This document shows, in pieces, positions 6,613 to 8,341 of a stretch of DNA of 8,341 bases; the stretch's first letter is position 1, and each line of letters opens with the position of its first letter. The notes beneath the pieces are model-generated. The model was given only the letters and a program-made list of their open reading frames with translations, did no database searches and was not told the DNA's origin. Both the position numbers and the translations under genes were made by a program. Origin of the DNA: Planctomycetaceae bacterium. Lineage in GTDB: Bacteria; Planctomycetota; Planctomycetia; Planctomycetales; Planctomycetaceae. The stretch covers positions 1-8,341 of the forward strand of contig WFOZ01000589.1 of NCBI GenBank assembly GCA_015487825.1, written 5' to 3'.

Positions 6613-6622
6613 ACGGGAAATA

Positions 6623-8053
6623 ATGATAAATCAAAGTAAAACACATACTTTTGCCACGTTGTTATCTTTCTCTTTACTGGTTGTTGTTACTTCAACATTT
6701 GCGGGAGAGGCCAGTATCTGCAAACATTTCAATGGAGCCTCTGCTACCTTTTCACATAGTACAGATGTCCCATTTAATAATTCTCTCTATTACGGAGAGG
6801 CTTGTGCTTTTAAATTCAATATCCATGCAACGGTATATGATTCCCCTGTGCATGTGGGACCAGCCTCTCCTGTGTTGACGGAACGAAAGAAAGTTTCAAA
6901 GACGGGGCGGTTAGAATTTGGAATCTATTTACAGAGTCAGCCAGGCACCGTAAGAAACCTGTTAAAACTGGATAAAAAAGCAACAAACATTACAGACGAG
7001 ATGAAGTCAGCTATTTTCCGAAGACAGGTCAGTTGGCATAAAGAGACGTACGGCTTTGTGCCCGCAACCTGCGCCTATCAGGCAGGCACAGGAATGTATG
7101 ATTACATGGTTTTTAATTATATGTTGGCGGGGCGCTCTGCATCGCCGAGGGGAGTTTATGATTACGGATATGAAAACCTGCAAGCTTATGCCAAGCATTT
7201 TAAAATCAGTTCCCGTGCTGGAGACCCGGGGCCTACTTCTGGATTGAAGTACACATCTATGTTATTGCAAACCGCAATCGATCAGAGTGGATGGTATCGT
7301 GACTTTATTCATTGGCATACAAGTCCCGTTAATAGTGAATTACCAACCGTACACGATTTCTTTCAATCTGTCAGAGATACCATCGACAAAAAAGGTAAGC
7401 AAGTTGCCTGTATTGGAGATGGTGAAGCGATCCAACATAAGTTCCTGCGAGACATTGCGAAAGTTGCTCTTAGTGACGATGGCAAAAAGCTGACAGTGAC
7501 ATACCAAGTGTCTGATTGGATGCTAAAAGAATGGAATCCAGGTTTCCGTCCGGCCGATAGTTTTCGCATTCCTCTCTTTGTTAAAGTGAATACCCGTGGC
7601 ACCGGTTTGAGCGGAAGCGATTTGAAAGCCAACGGCGCAACAGTGTTACGCAAAGTAGAAAAAGATGTTTTTATTCTCGCAGTTCCATTTGAAGGAAAAA
7701 GCGAAACCGTTGTGGTCACTCTTTCTGCTTCAGAGACTTCCAACTATCCCAATTTTGATTTACCAAATATTACAAATATCAGCAATAGTGATGGCAAATG
7801 GGAAGTCTCTACTGACCAGAAAACAAATCTGGTGGTTTTTTCTGTACCAAATAATGCAGGAAAAACGCTTGCTACCATTAAAGTCAAGAATGCCACTATT
7901 CACGTAGGCTCACCCTTACGCTTCAATACTATGACTAATATTCATCGTTTTTCGCTGACTGATGAAACAACTCATGATTATTATGTCGGTATCATAACAC
8001 ACCAAAGGCAGTCAATTCTAGAAAAACTTGTGTTAAAAAGTAGTGCCCACTAG
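6623..8053 (+). CDS. Secreted protein with a diverged polysaccharide-deacetylase-like (NodB-fold) domain
   Basis: The 476-residue product has a signal peptide (MINQSKTHTF, hydrophobic core ~11-22, likely cut after TFA near 27). Residues ~37-72 (NGASATFSHSTD, later FKFNIHATVY) read like the first strand and 'kATfF' strand of polysaccharide deacetylases. Residues ~94-157 (GRLEFG, the amphipathic helix before HKETYGFVPATCAYQAGTG) read like the second and third NodB motifs. Then comes AIDQSGWYRDFIHWHT (218-233) and IGDGEAIQHKFLRD (264-277), like the late barrel strands. The canonical DD of motif 1 and HxxxH of motif 2 are not seen: the aligned positions read FSHSTD and YLQSQ. Residues ~280-460 are strand-rich and may be one or two beta-sandwich domains. 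The start has only a weak GGGA site, but the signal peptide supports it. The gene stands alone next to transposase debris and is more AT-rich than the hydrolase and SDR genes, suggesting acquisition. The family call is tentative; a secreted hypothetical protein is the safe name. Confidence 0.85.
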   Translation: MINQSKTHTFATLLSFSLLVVVTSTFAGEASICKHFNGASATFSHSTDVPFNNSLYYGEACAFKFNIHATVYDSPVHVGPASPVLTERKKVSKTGRLEFGIYLQSQPGTVRNLLKLDKKATNITDEMKSAIFRRQVSWHKETYGFVPATCAYQAGTGMYDYMVFNYMLAGRSASPRGVYDYGYENLQAYAKHFKISSRAGDPGPTSGLKYTSMLLQTAIDQSGWYRDFIHWHTSPVNSELPTVHDFFQSVRDTIDKKGKQVACIGDGEAIQHKFLRDIAKVALSDDGKKLTVTYQVSDWMLKEWNPGFRPADSFRIPLFVKVNTRGTGLSGSDLKANGATVLRKVEKDVFILAVPFEGKSETVVVTLSASETSNYPNFDLPNITNISNSDGKWEVSTDQKTNLVVFSVPNNAGKTLATIKVKNATIHVGSPLRFNTMTNIHRFSLTDETTHDYYVGIITHQRQSILEKLVLKSSAH

Positions 8054-8341
8054 CTCCGGGAAAGTTCAGTTTATTCGTCGTGGAGTTCTTGGCCATTTAC
8101 CGAGTGAAAACGTCGTAAGGTAAAAACTCCGTCAACTATTTTTCAGAACTATTCGGCGCATACTCTGCACCTGACTCTCCATCTCGGTCAGAAAATATTC
8201 CACAAACTCAGACGTTTTCCGATACCACTGAAGACCAAAGAGAGGATCATCGCATTCGATCTTACTCAATCTATGCTACTAACGTTAATAGTTTACGAAC
8301 GGTGCGCAAGTTTTTTCAGCAAGCTAATGTAACTTCAATGA
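8054..8341. other. Right-edge non-genic tail with imperfect hairpin
   Basis: After the stop at 8053 there is a nested inverted repeat: GGAGTT (8082-8087) with AACTCC (8125-8130), and TTACC (8097-8101) with GGTAA (8119-8123). It has internal loops and no T-run, so it is at best a weak terminator. CGTCGT occurs in both flanks (8076-8081 and 8111-8116). The rest has a short coding-like stretch on the minus strand and otherwise nothing I can name. Confidence 0.45.
8132..8269 (-). pseudogene. Possible small gene or gene fragment, minus strand
   Basis: Minus-strand codons from a TTG at 8269 to a TGA at 8132-8134 give 45 residues with protein-like composition (ECDDPLFGLQWYRKTSEF, then an amphipathic helix VEYFLTEMESQVQSMRRI). 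An in-frame TAG lies three codons before the TTG. There is no ATG before residue 30 and no Shine-Dalgarno site. It could be the C-terminal tail of a decayed gene or a chance open frame. I do not recognise the family. Confidence 0.22.

Larger units (their letters stand above)
5890..6622. other. Gene-free, palindrome-rich region with transposase debris
   Basis: No intact gene is supported in these 733 bases. They contain a run of inverted repeats at 5976-6003, 6084-6120, 6205-6230, 6393-6437, 6446-6474 and 6599-6612, plus the tail of a dead RAYT transposase (6249-6359). A weak TTACT/AGTAA repeat (5916-5930) after the SDR gene has no T-run, so I see no good terminator for the hydrolase-SDR unit. 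The last ~140 bases are AT-rich and should hold the promoter of the 6623 gene, but no box pair is convincing. Confidence 0.6.

Overview
The window most likely comes from a member of the Planctomycetota, of the Gimesia/Rubinisphaera type. This is inferred from three things: secreted proteins in a planctomycete style (an alpha/beta hydrolase with a long accessory C-terminus and a ConA-like hypothetical), long intergenic gaps with weak Shine-Dalgarno sites, and a RAYT transposase tail ending in the style seen in that phylum (WQWSSARW...PPGLEF). No rRNA, tRNA, CRISPR array or complete insertion sequence was seen.

Layout. (1) Positions 1-1190, minus strand: the N-terminal ~396 residues of a CheA chemotaxis histidine kinase, cut by the left edge. 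(2) 1191-1710: a gene-free gap with a strong rho-independent terminator (1560-1591) reading on the minus strand. It closes the next gene and separates it from cheA. (3) 1711-2754, minus: a secreted protein of unknown function, possibly with a ConA-like beta-sandwich. (4) 2755-3030: a divergent promoter region with a perfect 13-base palindrome and other short repeats. (5) 3031-5091, plus: a secreted alpha/beta-hydrolase (esterase/prolyl-oligopeptidase-like) with a visible Ser-Asp-His set. It is followed after 72 bases, containing a GC-rich hairpin, by (6) 5164-5889, plus: a classical short-chain dehydrogenase/reductase. The two are probably co-transcribed. (7) 5890-6622: a 733-base non-genic stretch rich in inverted repeats, with the 36-residue tail of a dead RAYT (REP-associated tyrosine transposase). 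(8) 6623-8053, plus: a secreted protein that reads like a highly diverged polysaccharide-deacetylase (NodB-fold) protein whose usual metal and catalytic residues are not visible. By eye it is more AT-rich than genes 5 and 6. (9) 8054-8341: a tail with a hairpin and a short coding-like stretch on the minus strand.

How the parts relate. The left part is core chemotaxis signalling. The middle holds two divergent transcription units for exported proteins, one paired with a cytoplasmic NAD(P)-dependent oxidoreductase. The right part looks accessory: transposase debris, several REP-like palindromes, an AT-richer orphan secreted gene and a possible gene fragment. The most unusual items are the palindrome-rich region around the dead RAYT and the deacetylase-like protein with missing catalytic motifs. 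I did not find a clear multi-gene novel system.
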